Shown here in pieces: positions 12,388 to 12,504 of a stretch of 12,504 bases of DNA. Origin of the DNA: an uncultured Brachyspira sp. (GTDB lineage Bacteria; Spirochaetota; Brachyspiria; Brachyspirales; Brachyspiraceae); NCBI GenBank assembly GCA_934725525.1, contig CAKVCG010000043.1:1-12504 (forward strand), written 5' to 3'. Below the pieces are notes generated by a model. It saw only the letters and a program-made list of their open reading frames with translations. It ran no database searches and had not been told where the DNA came from. Both the position numbers and the translations under genes were made by a program. How positions within the stretch are numbered: position 1 is the first letter of the stretch; the number at the start of each line of letters is the position of its first letter.

Positions 12388-12504
12388 TTATCCTAATATC
12401 GCAAGCAAAACTCCCGCAGCAACCGCAGAGCCTATAACTCCCGATACATTCGGACCCATAGCATGCATCAAAAGGAAATTTTGAGGATTTGCTTCCTGTC
12501 CGAC
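12388..12504 (-). CDS. Na+-translocating decarboxylase beta subunit, C-terminal end
   Basis: The reverse strand reads [20 protein letters not shown], then [18 protein letters not shown] and stop: 38 codons, running off the window. This is the nearly invariant C-terminus of the membrane beta subunit of oxaloacetate, methylmalonyl-CoA or glutaconyl-CoA decarboxylase (OadB/MmdB/GcdB), which couples biotin-dependent decarboxylation to Na+ export. The fragment cannot tell which of the three enzymes it is. The biotinylated subunit should lie just beyond the edge. bioY follows directly, which fits the biotin requirement. Confidence 0.92.
   Translation of the reverse strand, partial: VGQEANPQNFLLMHAMGPNVSGVIGSAVAAGVLLAILG

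Overview
This is a strongly A+T-rich bacterial window. It carries a group B-type [FeFe] hydrogenase, alanine dehydrogenase, a FlhG/MinD-like ATPase, a spirochaete-style lipoprotein, a secreted ankyrin protein and the end of a Na+-pumping decarboxylase. This suggests an anaerobic host-associated spirochaete. Brachyspira is my best guess, made from composition and gene content; no 16S rRNA gene is present to confirm it.

Layout. 1-629 (-): N-terminal 209 residues of a [FeFe] hydrogenase, divergent from ald (827-1939, +). 1947-2947 (-): a two-gene unit, a 65-aa HEAT-like protein overlapping a ParA/MinD/FlhG-family ATPase. Its promoter is back to back with that of 3148-4020 (+), a DUF1858-DUF438-hemerythrin-like protein. 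4090-5284 (-): an unusual ferredoxin-domain protein followed by a small cupin. 5285-5987 is a long non-coding region with nested palindromic repeats and a broken zinc-ribbon gene, leading to a Crp/Fnr-type regulator (5988-6647, +). 6659-7615 (-): ROK sugar kinase. 7744-8571 (-): two 5'-truncated genes, the C-terminal halves of adenine phosphoribosyltransferase and of an aldo/keto reductase. 8664-9011 (-): secreted ankyrin protein. 9127-9319 (-): tRNA-Ile then tRNA-Ala. 9441-10939 (+): membrane-anchored SRPBCC-like protein and a DUF2156 protein. 10985-11104: a structured, possibly mobile-derived spacer. 11193-11597 (+): lipoprotein of unknown function. 11740-12504 (-): BioY biotin transporter downstream of the beta subunit of a Na+-translocating decarboxylase.

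Functional themes. The window is rich in anaerobic redox and fermentation functions: hydrogenase, Ald, ferredoxin-type protein and decarboxylase pump. The DUF438/hemerythrin-like protein, Fe-S protein, cupin and Crp-type regulator lie together and may form a redox or nitrosative-stress neighbourhood (inference). BioY beside a biotin-dependent pump links cofactor uptake to its user. Several loci show decay (apt, aldo/keto reductase, zinc ribbon), and two spacers hold palindromic repeats. I see no CRISPR array, prophage, transposase or toxin-antitoxin pair. The least explained arrangements are the HEAT/ATPase couple and the repeat-filled spacer at 5340-5845.
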